A stretch of 64,000 nucleotides of DNA. It comes from an uncultured Lachnospiraceae bacterium. Its GTDB lineage: Bacteria > Bacillota > Clostridia > Lachnospirales > Lachnospiraceae. A program made the translations under genes and the position numbers. The stretch lies in NCBI GenBank assembly GCA_910577785.1, contig CAJTNT010000012.1:1-64000 (forward strand), read 5' to 3'. Positions within the stretch are counted from its first letter, which is position 1. Each line of letters starts with the position of its first letter. Positions 42,394-51,068 of this stretch are shown here, piece after piece. A model generated the notes under the pieces. That model saw only the letters and a list, made by a program, of their open reading frames with translations, made no database searches and was not told where the DNA came from.

Positions 42394-42525
42394 CTTTTGA
42401 CAGTTTTCTGCAAAAAAATATTTCTGTACCGGGGGATTTATGGTATGATAGCTGTGATTCTTTCGTGGCTGGTGTGTTGTCACACAGGTGTGGCCATTCA
42501 AATTTTATGTTTTGGGAGGTATTTT

Positions 42526-43206
42526 ATGAGATTAAGGAATATTCCCGGCTCGCGGGAGGCCATTGCTGCAAGCGGCTGGTGCATCCAGGAACCTGAAAAG
42601 GCTAGGGGAGGCTGGAACCATATTTTTGGGAACGAACATCCCATCCATATTGAGATTGGCATGGGCAAGGGGCAGTTTCTGATACAGCTGGCGAAGGAGA
42701 ACCCACAGATTAATTATATTGGGATCGAAAAATATTCCAGCGTCCTGCTGCGGGCGCTGCAGAAGCTGGAGGAAGATCCTTTGGAAAACGTGCGTTTCAT
42801 CCGTATGGATGCGGAAGAACTGTGCCAGGTTTTTGGCCGGGGGGAGGTAAGCAGGATTTATCTGAACTTCTCAGACCCCTGGCCAAAGGACCGGCATGCA
42901 AAACGCAGGCTGACTTCCCGGCAGTTCTTCACACGTTACCATGAAATATTGGCAGCAGGCGGACGTGTAGAGTTTAAGACGGATAATACCGCCTTGTTTG
43001 AATTTTCCCTGGAAGAGGTTACGGCAGCCGGATGGCGGCTGGATGACTTTACCAGGGATCTGCACCATGACCCTGTGATGCGGGAAGGAAATATCATGAC
43101 AGAGTATGAGGAACGGTTCTCTGCCCTGGGGAACCCCATCCATAAGCTGGTGGCTTCCCCCTATTCTATTTCAGTTACTTTGGCAGGGGAGTCGCCTTCC
43201 AGGTAG
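42526..43206 (+). CDS. trmB: tRNA (guanine-N7-)-methyltransferase
   Basis: A 226-residue SAM-dependent enzyme that makes m7G46 in tRNA. Visible: SAM loop EIGMGKGQFLIQLA, the acid in GIEKYSSV, and the signature NFSDPWPKDRHAKRRL. GGGAGG lies five bases before the chosen ATG; a longer version from 42397 adds an unrelated hydrophobic lead and is rejected. Its last 15 codons overlap the 3' end of the convergent membrane-protein gene by 46 bp. Confidence 0.95.
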   Translation: MRLRNIPGSREAIAASGWCIQEPEKARGGWNHIFGNEHPIHIEIGMGKGQFLIQLAKENPQINYIGIEKYSSVLLRALQKLEEDPLENVRFIRMDAEELCQVFGRGEVSRIYLNFSDPWPKDRHAKRRLTSRQFFTRYHEILAAGGRVEFKTDNTALFEFSLEEVTAAGWRLDDFTRDLHHDPVMREGNIMTEYEERFSALGNPIHKLVASPYSISVTLAGESPSR

Positions 43207-44798
43207 GAAATGCGGATCGTATCGCCTGCGCTGTAATGGATAATATCCAGTAAATCTGTGTTGGATAAGTCAACGTCAAAAATCAGTGCATTTCCATCCA
43301 GGGCAAAATAAATATGGGAAGTGCCTTCTATATTCACAGGCATAATGTTCTTGATTTTGCCGGACGCCGACTGGTTTTCCTCACTGACGGCTCCCGCCAG
43401 GCCGTTGTTGCGCAGCAGGTCGCGGTAGGATTTCTCGCATTCACGGATGGAATCTCCCGTCGCCACCCACTGGTATTTCTGGATATTAACCATCGCGTAC
43501 ATTTTGACCAGGCCGGCGTCATCTTTTAAGGCCATAAAATAGGTCGGTTCGCCGGCAATGTTCAGAAGCAGGGGGAAGGTGGCGTTATATCCCAGGTTCT
43601 GCACCTGCCCCTCGGCCGAGGACATGGCGGATTCCTCCGTGGCGCCTTCTATCTTATAGAAACGGGTTTCCATCGTGCGCTGGTTCATAAGGACGAAGCC
43701 AACGTTGGACTGGTCGCCGCTGACGCTGGTCACGCCAGAATATACCCATACATCGTCATCCAGGGCAATGTAATTGTAGCCGTTTGTGGTCTGCAGGCAG
43801 TCCTTCTGGCCAAGAATGCTGTTAAAATAACCGTGCTTCAGCGTCCCGTTATAATCATAGAGGCCCATCAGCAATTCCGCCTGATATACCTTATCCACCC
43901 ATTGGGGGACGTCCTCAATCTTATAATCCGTACATTCTCCGGTAATGGCATTGCAAATCACCACATTGCCTACCGTAACGCCGCCAAAAAGGCCAATATT
44001 AAATTTCTTTACCGGGCAAATCCAGAAAGGGGTGCCCTCATCGTCAATTTCAAAGAAAAGCTGTTCTGTAAAAATATAGGTAGGGTAACGGAAACGCAGG
44101 TGGCGGTAGATATTGCGGTTCAGATACTCGCCCTTGGAGTACTTGATGCTGTCCGGCAGCTTCACGCATTCCGTATCCTGGGTCGCCATATCAATTTTAA
44201 TATAGGCCGGGATGCCTTCGCTCTGGTTGGTCAGCCACTTAATGCCGCTTGCATAGACAAGGGGGGAGACGCGCACCGGCTTGTTGTTCACATTAATCTG
44301 GCTGTAATCATTGGATACCTCAAATTGGGACACCATGTCCACCATGCTGCCCATTTTCCGGTCGCCCAAAAGGGCGGCGGAATCCTTGTCGAGAATGGGG
44401 ATGGTATTATAGTCCACCTGGGAAATATCCGCTGTAAAATCATGCTCTTCCACCGTCATAAGCTGCTGGTACTTCTTGGCGTTTACAATCGGGGAAGAAG
44501 CAACGGAACCAACCAGGAGAACCAGCAGCAGGATACCGGCAATCGAAAAACATACCTTGGTGACAATGCCTGCTTTGACCTCTACCTGAATATGGCCTGG
44601 CTTCAGTTCAATCTTCTTACCTTCTCGGAAGGCCCTCCGCAGGAAGGAGAGGACGCCCAGGGCAGCCACGGCGCCAATGAGAAACCACCAGGTACCAATA
44701 GAATGCAGGTTAAAGGCTGGAATCGTGATATAATAATAGAGAAAGGCTGCCAAAAGCAGCAGCAGCGCTAAAATAATATGTCTGATTGTCTTTTTCAT
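43161..44798 (-). CDS. large membrane protein of unknown function
   Basis: A 545-residue protein with three N-terminal hydrophobic segments (about 5-22, 32-52, 80-105) and a large domain, probably extracellular, from about residue 110. No family is recognised. Segments VDYNTIPILDKDSAALLGDRK and GYNYIALDDDVWVYSGVTSV suggest a beta-rich fold. The start at 44798 has AAGGAGA seven bases upstream; a further-upstream start is rejected. The gene ends inside the trmB gene on the other strand. No operon partner. Confidence 0.75.
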   Translation of the reverse strand: MKKTIRHIILALLLLLAAFLYYYITIPAFNLHSIGTWWFLIGAVAALGVLSFLRRAFREGKKIELKPGHIQVEVKAGIVTKVCFSIAGILLLVLLVGSVASSPIVNAKKYQQLMTVEEHDFTADISQVDYNTIPILDKDSAALLGDRKMGSMVDMVSQFEVSNDYSQINVNNKPVRVSPLVYASGIKWLTNQSEGIPAYIKIDMATQDTECVKLPDSIKYSKGEYLNRNIYRHLRFRYPTYIFTEQLFFEIDDEGTPFWICPVKKFNIGLFGGVTVGNVVICNAITGECTDYKIEDVPQWVDKVYQAELLMGLYDYNGTLKHGYFNSILGQKDCLQTTNGYNYIALDDDVWVYSGVTSVSGDQSNVGFVLMNQRTMETRFYKIEGATEESAMSSAEGQVQNLGYNATFPLLLNIAGEPTYFMALKDDAGLVKMYAMVNIQKYQWVATGDSIRECEKSYRDLLRNNGLAGAVSEENQSASGKIKNIMPVNIEGTSHIYFALDGNALIFDVDLSNTDLLDIIHYSAGDTIRISYLEGDSPAKVTEIE

Positions 44799-44932
44799 AA
44801 GTGTTCTCCTTCTTGTATTATTCCAATAATACAATTTTAACCTTTTCTTAAGGCAAAGTCAAGCAAAGTTGCCTTATCTTAAGCTATTTTAATAGATGAA
44901 TAAAAATTTATTAAAAAAAATTAAAAAAAGGC

Positions 44933-44961
44933 TTGCATTTTGAAATGATATGGTATATAAT
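44933..44961 (+). promoter_or_regulatory. promoter of tRNA-Lys
   Basis: TTGCAT and TATAAT with a 17-bp spacer, 55 bp upstream of the tRNA. Confidence 0.8.
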
Positions 44962-45015
44962 ACATTTTGTCGCAAGGGTATAGCACTTACGGCAGAACAA
45001 AATTTTATAACTCCC

Positions 45016-45088
45016 GCGCCTCTAGCTCAGTTGGAAGAGCACCTGACTCTTAATCAGGGTGTCCAGGGTTCGAGCCCCTGGAGGCGCA
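45016..45088 (+). tRNA. tRNA-Lys (anticodon CTT)
   Basis: Full cloverleaf, 73 nt. The acceptor arms GCGCCTC and GAGGCGC pair perfectly, discriminator A. The anticodon loop CTCTTAA gives CTT for lysine. T-arm GGTTCGAGCCC and D-arm CTCAGTTGG are canonical. No CCA is encoded. Confidence 0.97.
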
Positions 45089-45096
45089 TATAAAAG

Positions 45097-45138
45097 CACT
45101 GTTTTTGATGACTTTGATCTCGGGGACGGTGTTTTTTT
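45097..45138 (+). terminator. weak terminator behind tRNA-Lys
   Basis: CACTGT pairs with ACGGTG (one G-T wobble), followed by a run of eight T. Confidence 0.45.
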
Positions 45139-45193
45139 TGCCTTTTTATAGGCTCTCGCCTCTTTACTCCTGATATTTCAAGAACCTATCTTG

Positions 45194-45325
45194 TTATTGG
45201 GGAGGGGTAATCAACTTTAAGACTTCCTTCAAGGAAGACTGTATCGTATTCATCTTCTTTTCCAATGAAGGGCGCCGATACGTAAATTCGGCCAGTTTTT
45301 GCTTGATGGATTTTTTCCGTTTCAT
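45194..45325 (-). CDS. small uncharacterised ORF or gene fragment
   Basis: A 43-residue open frame with a basic start (MKRKKSIKQKLAEFTYRRPS) and the end LKLITPPQ. No good SD precedes the ATG. The stretch FTYRRPSLEK faintly recalls the start of M3-family oligoendopeptidases, so it may be a cut-off remnant of such a gene. Otherwise the 45139-45430 gap holds nothing recognised. Confidence 0.3.
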   Translation of the reverse strand: MKRKKSIKQKLAEFTYRRPSLEKKMNTIQSSLKEVLKLITPPQ

Positions 45326-45431
45326 GGTTAAAGGGAAACCTCTGCTTTTCTTCTATGATATGCATAAAAAAAGAGTTTTATTCTCCTAAGGAACTGCCCA
45401 GAAATAACAAGTAGCATCACAAATTAATAAA

Positions 45432-45474
45432 AAGCTGCGAGGCCAGCGCCAAAGGGACGCCTTCCTCACAGCTT
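45432..45474 (-). terminator. terminator of the following minus-strand gene
   Basis: Stem AAGCTGTGAGG/CCTCGCAGCTT (one mismatch) with a 21-nt loop, followed on the minus strand by TTTATT. Confidence 0.75.
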
Positions 45475-45481
45475 ATCCGAT

Positions 45482-46849
45482 TTACATGTTTGCAATCAAC
45501 GCCGCTATGTCTTCAGGGCTCATCATTTTATTGGGGTCTGATGTGTCTGGCTTGGGAGGCTTTTCTTCCTCAAGCTGCTGAGGGGCGTCCGGAAGTTCTT
45601 CTACCTCTGCGTTGGCAATTAGCGCCGCGATATCTTCGGGGCTCATCATCTGATTCGGATCCGCAAGGTTGGGCTTCGGAACTGATACCTTGCGCGCCAG
45701 CTTTGCTTCCGGAGCCTGCGGCTTAGGCTGCTCCTGCGGCTTTGCTTCCGGAGCCTGCGGCTTAGGCTGCTCCTGCGGCTTTGCTTCCGGCTCCCCAGAA
45801 GGGGCTGATGCCTCCAAGGCCCGGGCTTCTGCCGGCGCCACATCCTTCTCCTGAGCCACAGATCCTTCCGGCGCCATTTCCTTCTCCTGAGCCATAGGTT
45901 CTGGCTGGGCGATATCCTTCTCCTGAGCCATAGGTTCTGGCTGGGCGATATCCTTCATCTGAGCCATAAGTTCTTCCGGCGTCATTTCCTTCTCCTGAGC
46001 CATAGGTTCTTCCGATCCTGGTACGGGCGTTTCCCCAATACCTGAGAGCAGCGCCTCCAACTCGCCGGGGCTTAGAGTTTCCACAGCTGGCTGCTCAGTT
46101 GATGCCGAGGCCTGGCTTTCCACAAAGGGCTGCTCAGATAATGCTGAAAATCCGCTATCCCCAGAGTACGGATCCGTTGCCACAGAAGGCTGCCCAAACG
46201 CCGCCGAAAATGCTTCTTCCCCTGTAGAAGGGGGCTGTACGCCGCCTAACAGTGAAGATATTTCCTGCAGCCGCGCCAAAATTGTCTCCTGGGCATTTCT
46301 CAGGGACTGGATTTCCTGCTGGATACTGCCTGGCTGGCTCATCCCCTCCGCATTCGGCACAGAGTTGATGAGCTGATCCATCTGCCTCATGAGCTGGCCG
46401 TTGGAATTGATCAGCGCATCCGCATTTTCTTTGCTGCGGTTGATTGTAACCTTCGCTATCTTCTTCTGGTCTTCCCTGAGTCCGTCTATCAAGGAAGCAA
46501 TCATCTTCTGATTGGCGCTGTTTGCCTTTTCCAAGGGCATGATTTTCTGGCCGATAAAATTCAGCTTATTGTCTAAATCCTGGAATTTCTGCTGGAATAT
46601 CAGGTAAGACGCCTTTTCTGCCTTCAGGATATCCTGGTATTGCTCTTCCCTCTCACGGACTCCTATTTCCCTTAAACTCATCCACCCATCTAACGTAAAC
46701 GTCATCCAGAGAAAGGTGATAAAAGCTGCAGCCGCCATAAGCCGGAGATTCCCGGACATGGTAATCATATAGATGTCGCATAAGACCATGAACATCAAGA
46801 TGATTGAGCTAATTAATACCCTTGTTTTTAGTGGTCTGTCATTCCTCAT
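45482..46849 (-). CDS. membrane-anchored coiled-coil protein with repeated EDIAAL motifs
   Basis: A 455-residue protein of unknown function. Two helices span about residues 9-31 and 33-53, followed by a charged coiled coil (about 65-130). The second half is low-complexity: tandem units PEPMAQEKDIAQ and EAKPQEQPKPQAP. Two near-identical short motifs end the protein, MMSPEDIAALIAN (about residues 400-415 and at the very C-terminus), each behind DPN(Q/K); LSPGELEALLSG near residue 260 is similar. They resemble the LSQ.EIDALL motif at the N-terminus of FliM, a docking peptide for CheY. A role as a scaffold for a receiver-domain protein is a guess. Confidence 0.7.
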   Translation of the reverse strand: MRNDRPLKTRVLISSIILMFMVLCDIYMITMSGNLRLMAAAAFITFLWMTFTLDGWMSLREIGVREREEQYQDILKAEKASYLIFQQKFQDLDNKLNFIGQKIMPLEKANSANQKMIASLIDGLREDQKKIAKVTINRSKENADALINSNGQLMRQMDQLINSVPNAEGMSQPGSIQQEIQSLRNAQETILARLQEISSLLGGVQPPSTGEEAFSAAFGQPSVATDPYSGDSGFSALSEQPFVESQASASTEQPAVETLSPGELEALLSGIGETPVPGSEEPMAQEKEMTPEELMAQMKDIAQPEPMAQEKDIAQPEPMAQEKEMAPEGSVAQEKDVAPAEARALEASAPSGEPEAKPQEQPKPQAPEAKPQEQPKPQAPEAKLARKVSVPKPNLADPNQMMSPEDIAALIANAEVEELPDAPQQLEEEKPPKPDTSDPNKMMSPEDIAALIANM

Positions 46850-46966
46850 ACGTTCTCCTCCACCCTGTCATTATTTGCGATTTTACTATAACAGTTCCGC
46901 ACCTTCATAGTTACTGCAAGTTAGCTATAATCATACCATAATTTCCGGGTCATGTCAAAAAGTTCG

Positions 46967-46995
46967 TTGAAAAAACAAATGCGGTATGATACTAT
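46967..46995 (+). promoter_or_regulatory. possible bioB promoter
   Basis: TTGAAA and TACTAT with a 17-bp spacer, 60 bp before the start. No clear BirA operator palindrome was found in the leader. Confidence 0.45.
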
Positions 46996-47054
46996 TTTGT
47001 TACGAATCTAGTACATTCAACAGATACATTAACTTTACAGAATTGGAGGATCTT

Positions 47055-48023
47055 ATGATGGACAGCTTAGCATCCCTGAAGGAAAAAGTACTTGCAGGCC
47101 GCCAAATTACTCGAGAAGAAGCGCTTGCACTGGCAGAGATGCCTCTGGAAGAGTTATGCGCCGCAGCGGATGAAATCCGGCGGTTTTTCTGCGGCGATAA
47201 ATTTGACCTATGCACGATTGTTAATGGGAAAAGCGGAAAATGCTCAGAAAACTGCAAATACTGCGCGCAATCCGCTTCCTATCATACTGCCGTTGAAACC
47301 TACCCCCTGTTGGATACGGAGGCCTTGCTGGAACAGGCACAGTACAACCAGAGCCGCGGCGTCCACCGCTACTCCATTGTCACTTCCGGCAGGAATTTAA
47401 ATGCCCAGGAGGTCAGCCAGGCATGCGGAAGCATCCGCAAAATAAAAGAAAGCCTGGATATCTCCATATGCGTATCCTTTGGCCTGTTGGAAGAGGCAGA
47501 CTTCCAGAAGCTCAGGCAAGCTGGGGCTTCGCGTGTCCATAACAACCTGGAAGCCTCTGCCGGGTATTTCCCACAGGTCTGCACAACCCATACGCAGCAA
47601 GACAAAATCCGTTCCATAGAAGCCGCCAGGAAGGCGGGCATGGAAGTCTGCAGCGGGGGCATCATGGGGTTGGGGGAATCCATGGAGGACCGCATCGACT
47701 TAGCTATCACCCTGCGGGAACTGCAGATCAAATCTGTTCCCGTCAATATGCTTAATCCCATCCCTGGGACGCCCTATGAGAACAACCCCCGGCTCACGGA
47801 AGAGGATATGTGCCGGATTGTGGCCATCTTCCGCTTTCTTCTGCCAGACGCCTTCATCCGCCTGGCTGGCGGCAGGGGGCTTATGGAAGATCAGGGACGC
47901 AGATGCTTCTGCTCCGGCGCAAATGCCGCCATCACCGGGGATATGCTGACCACCTCCGGCATCACCATCCAGCGCGACCTTGAGATCCTCAAAGAACTGG
48001 GCTACCAGGTACAGATCCCTTAA
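47055..48023 (+). CDS. bioB: biotin synthase
   Basis: A 322-residue radical-SAM enzyme that inserts sulfur into dethiobiotin. The SAM cluster motif CSENCKYCAQS is present (CxxxCxxC), along with YSIVTSGRNLN, RVHNNLEAS, CSGGIMGLGES and NMLNPIPGTPYE. The start has GGAGG six bases upstream; the next codon is also ATG. A start at 46986 would overlap the promoter and is rejected. No other biotin genes are nearby, so the substrate must come from elsewhere in the genome or from the medium. Confidence 0.96.
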   Translation: MMDSLASLKEKVLAGRQITREEALALAEMPLEELCAAADEIRRFFCGDKFDLCTIVNGKSGKCSENCKYCAQSASYHTAVETYPLLDTEALLEQAQYNQSRGVHRYSIVTSGRNLNAQEVSQACGSIRKIKESLDISICVSFGLLEEADFQKLRQAGASRVHNNLEASAGYFPQVCTTHTQQDKIRSIEAARKAGMEVCSGGIMGLGESMEDRIDLAITLRELQIKSVPVNMLNPIPGTPYENNPRLTEEDMCRIVAIFRFLLPDAFIRLAGGRGLMEDQGRRCFCSGANAAITGDMLTTSGITIQRDLEILKELGYQVQIP

Positions 48024-48136
48024 ACGCCCGCCCTCATAATCTTCCCTAAATTATGGCATAATATCGATTGCCCCGACTAACACGCTGCCGGGGCAATCGG
48101 AGGGCTTTCATCACCCTTCGGAAAGGAGGCAAGACA

Positions 48137-49369
48137 ATGGAACATACACTACAGATCAAACATGGGCTTGTCCATGACGCAGTACGCCGGGAACCTTACC
48201 TGGCAGATATCTTAGTAGAAAACGGAAAAATCACCCAGATTATTCCCGCTTCAGAAGGCGGAGCCGCCGACAAGACGCACAGCCTGGCAGCCACAGCCGA
48301 TGGCAGGACACAAATCCCAGATGCTGCTGCGGATGGCAGGGCACAAATCCTGGACGCCACAGGGCTGGAAGTATATCCCGGCTTTGTGGAAGCCCACTGC
48401 CACCTAGGCCTCGATGGGTACGCCATCGGCTTTGAAGGCGCCGATTACAATGAAATGACGGATTCCCTGACTCCCCATCTGTGCGCCATAGACGGCCTCA
48501 ATCCCATGGATGAAAGCGTCCGGCTGGCGATGGAAGGAGGCGTCACCTGTGTGGCGGCAGGGCCTGGAAGCTCGAATATCCTGGGCGGCACCTTCACGGT
48601 CTACAAAACATCTGGGAAACGCATCGATGACATGGTAATCCAAAAAAAGGCGGCCATGAAATGTGCATTCGGCGAAAATCCCAAGCGATGCTATAAAGAC
48701 AAGGACACCTATTGCCGCATGAGCATTGCAGCCAGGCTGCGCACCATGCTGGACAAGACAAAAGAATACCTGGCCAGGCTGGAAGCCGCAGGGGACGATC
48801 CCCTGAAAATGCCCGCCTATGATCCTAAGCTGGAAGCCCTAATCCCTGTCATCAAAGGAGAAATGCCCTTAAAAGCCCATGTCCATCAGGCAAATGACAT
48901 TTACACCGCCATCCGCATCGCCAAGGAATACCAGCTGGGGCTCACCCTCGATCACTGCACCGACGGCTCCCTGATTGCGGATGACTTGGCCAAAGAAGGC
49001 TATCCTATAGCGGTCGGCCCCACCTTAACCCATGCCACAAAATATGAATTAAAAAATAAGAGTTTCTCGACGCCCGGAGATCTGGCAAAGGCCGGCTGCC
49101 AGGTATCCATCATTACGGATTCTCCCGTAATCCCCCAGCAGTTCCTGCCCCTCTGCGCCGGGCTGGCCGTAAAATCTGGCATGGATGAATTTGAAGCCCT
49201 CAAAGCCATCACCATCCAGGCCGCCAGGCACATAGGCGTATCCGAACGGGTAGGTTCCCTGGAGATTGGGAAAGACGCCGATTTCGTCATAGCAAACGGG
49301 AATCCCATGGTATCTGACACTGTGATTTCTTATGTATTAATTAATGGAATGATTACGTTCCAGAGATAA
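48137..49369 (+). CDS. amidohydrolase-family enzyme
   Basis: A 410-residue metal-dependent hydrolase of the COG1228-type amidohydrolases. Metal ligands appear as VEAHCHLG, KAHVHQAND, DHCTDG and ITDSPV, with the end LEIGKDADFVIANGNPM typical of the superfamily. The substrate is not clear; imidazolonepropionase-like and prolidase-like enzymes are in the same group. Odd: between the first strands and the metal-binding His (about residues 43-70) sit DGR-type repeat units (ADGRTQIPDAAADGRAQILDA), encoded by a GATGGCAGG DNA word. AAAGGAGG lies seven bases before the ATG. Not obviously part of a pathway with bioB. Confidence 0.87.
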   Translation: MEHTLQIKHGLVHDAVRREPYLADILVENGKITQIIPASEGGAADKTHSLAATADGRTQIPDAAADGRAQILDATGLEVYPGFVEAHCHLGLDGYAIGFEGADYNEMTDSLTPHLCAIDGLNPMDESVRLAMEGGVTCVAAGPGSSNILGGTFTVYKTSGKRIDDMVIQKKAAMKCAFGENPKRCYKDKDTYCRMSIAARLRTMLDKTKEYLARLEAAGDDPLKMPAYDPKLEALIPVIKGEMPLKAHVHQANDIYTAIRIAKEYQLGLTLDHCTDGSLIADDLAKEGYPIAVGPTLTHATKYELKNKSFSTPGDLAKAGCQVSIITDSPVIPQQFLPLCAGLAVKSGMDEFEALKAITIQAARHIGVSERVGSLEIGKDADFVIANGNPMVSDTVISYVLINGMITFQR

Positions 49370-49451
49370 ACAGGATGTGAAACGGCCCTTTCGCGCATTG
49401 GGATCAGCCAGCTGCGGAACGGCTTTTTCCTGTTTAAAGATAAACGGAAGG

Positions 49452-49479
49452 AAAGGGTTGCCTTACGGCAACCCTTTTT
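49452..49479 (+). terminator. terminator of the amidohydrolase gene
   Basis: Stem AAAGGGTTGCC/GGCAACCCTTT with a 4-nt loop, followed by TT. Confidence 0.9.
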
Positions 49480-49757
49480 GGGGGAGTAAATTTATGAAAT
49501 GTTTCATGGGGTGCCACATCTTGGGCGGTGGCACCAACCACTCTCACTCTATGTAAACCAACTTCATCAAATAAAGTTAAATTTTTTTTAGTCGAAGCTG
49601 ATAACGGTGCGCGCTTGTTTGTGCTATCAACTTCATTTGATATAAAAGAGTATAAAGCATAAATGTGTGCAAAGTGTGGACATTTTCTAAAAGAAACATA
49701 AAGATTTCGAAAGAAATTATGAAGAAACAGTAAAAAAAGCGTTAGGTATTTCTGAAA
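49480..49757. other. gene-free gap with inverted repeats
   Basis: No gene. It holds a GGTGCCAC/GTGGCACC inverted repeat (about 49512-49537), ATGAAATGTTTCAT, and two related stretches with AACTTCAT. The 18-mer starting TTTGGGGGAGT at 49477 also occurs exactly at 33913. No known riboswitch pattern is recognised. Confidence 0.4.
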
Positions 49758-51050
49758 TCAATCCACCGCCTTACAGAATCCTTTTACCGCCTTGCTGGGG
49801 GCTAATCCCTTCCCTATCTTCTGCAGCATCTTCCACCAAGCGGCGCGCGCCTCTGTCCATTTGGGGGTCACCTGGTAATAATCGCCCATATATCGGTTAA
49901 ACAAACCATACTCCGTCATCAGGATGTCATTGACATAGAGATCTTCCATGTCGCGGACAGGCCAGTATGCCGAAGCCAGGACAGCCCTTTTATACGGCTC
50001 CTCCTCCATCGCCATAAAACGGATGAATTCCTTGGCTGCCTCTATCCTCTCCCCGTCTCCATTGTCAAATATTCCAAAGCCCCAGATCCCGCCCTGCAGC
50101 CTGGGCTCCCCATCGCTTGTGGGGAATGCCATCGGAAAAACATCAAAATCACGGTCAGGATTGGCCATTGTCTGGCTAACCTCCAAGGAGCCATTCCAGC
50201 AAAATGCCATCGCCAGCTCCCCCTGGATGAACTGGGCAATTTCACCGCCGCCATCTATCTCGGGATCAAAGCGGATCCCCTCCAAATCATAGAGCAGCTG
50301 CAGAGCCTTGATGTTCTCTTCACTGTCAATGGTATATTCTGTATGGGCGCCGTCTGTAAAGCTTCCGCCATACAGGTTGTTCACCAAGGCGCGGGTTCCC
50401 TGGTCGCCGCCCTGCCCCTTACAATAGATAGCCCCCACCTGCTTCTGCCCATGCTCCACCAGCGCATGGACTGCCTGGATAAATCCCTCGGTTGTCCATG
50501 TATGGCTCTCTTCATCTATATACTGCAGCGCGCCTGCCTCTTGGAACATCTGGTAATTAATCGCCATGCAGTGGGCGCCCATACAAATCGGAAATTCATA
50601 AAATTCTCCATTCCTGTGCTGGCAGGCATCACGGACAAAGCTGTAAACCTGGCCAGCCGCATCTTCCGCCCACAAATCAGATAAATCCACCATCCGGCCT
50701 TCCTCCCCCCAATGGGCCACCAGGCGTTCCGGCCCCTCAAACACCAGATCTGGAAGCTGCCCCTTTGCAATCGCATCATCAATCATGCTGTCCCCATCGC
50801 TATACTGCAGATAATTTACAGACACATGAATATTCGGATACGCCTCATGAAACCTGCTCAGTAGGTTTGCCACCGCCGCAGATTCTCCCCAGTTGCCCAC
50901 CGGATATGTCCAAAGGGTAATCGCAATATCCTTCTGCCCTGTGCCATCTTCTCCTCCTTCTGCCCCCGCTCCGCGCAAGCCCTGGTTCCCGCATCCTGCG
51001 GCGGCAACTGCCAAAAACAGCGCCAGCATCCATACCAAACCCTTTTTCAT
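49758..51050 (-). CDS. ABC sugar-binding lipoprotein (family 1)
   Basis: A 430-residue extracellular solute-binding protein. Signal peptide with lipobox AAAGC (Cys about residue 20), then a family 1 fold: LWTYPVGNWGESAAV, LSRFHEAYPNIHVSV, and MAFCWNGSLEVS toward the hinge. Such proteins carry sugars or oligosaccharides to an ABC permease, but no permease or ATPase lies next to it. Instead the hybrid kinase gene sits 18 bp upstream on the same strand, so the protein may act as a ligand-presenting partner of the sensor; that is inference. Confidence 0.9.
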   Translation of the reverse strand: MKKGLVWMLALFLAVAAAGCGNQGLRGAGAEGGEDGTGQKDIAITLWTYPVGNWGESAAVANLLSRFHEAYPNIHVSVNYLQYSDGDSMIDDAIAKGQLPDLVFEGPERLVAHWGEEGRMVDLSDLWAEDAAGQVYSFVRDACQHRNGEFYEFPICMGAHCMAINYQMFQEAGALQYIDEESHTWTTEGFIQAVHALVEHGQKQVGAIYCKGQGGDQGTRALVNNLYGGSFTDGAHTEYTIDSEENIKALQLLYDLEGIRFDPEIDGGGEIAQFIQGELAMAFCWNGSLEVSQTMANPDRDFDVFPMAFPTSDGEPRLQGGIWGFGIFDNGDGERIEAAKEFIRFMAMEEEPYKRAVLASAYWPVRDMEDLYVNDILMTEYGLFNRYMGDYYQVTPKWTEARAAWWKMLQKIGKGLAPSKAVKGFCKAVD

Positions 51051-51068
51051 GAACAGACCTCCTCTTCC

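Noticed and set aside
43833..44771. 312-codon open frame on the plus strand
   Set aside because: Antisense shadow of the large membrane-protein gene, without an SD.
46996..47054. BirA operator in front of bioB
   Set aside because: The leader has TTGTTA and ATTAAC pieces but not the paired arms with correct spacing.
49480..49757. T-box or riboswitch in front of a plus-strand gene
   Set aside because: No plus-strand gene follows and no T-box or aptamer core could be recognised; only simple inverted repeats are seen.
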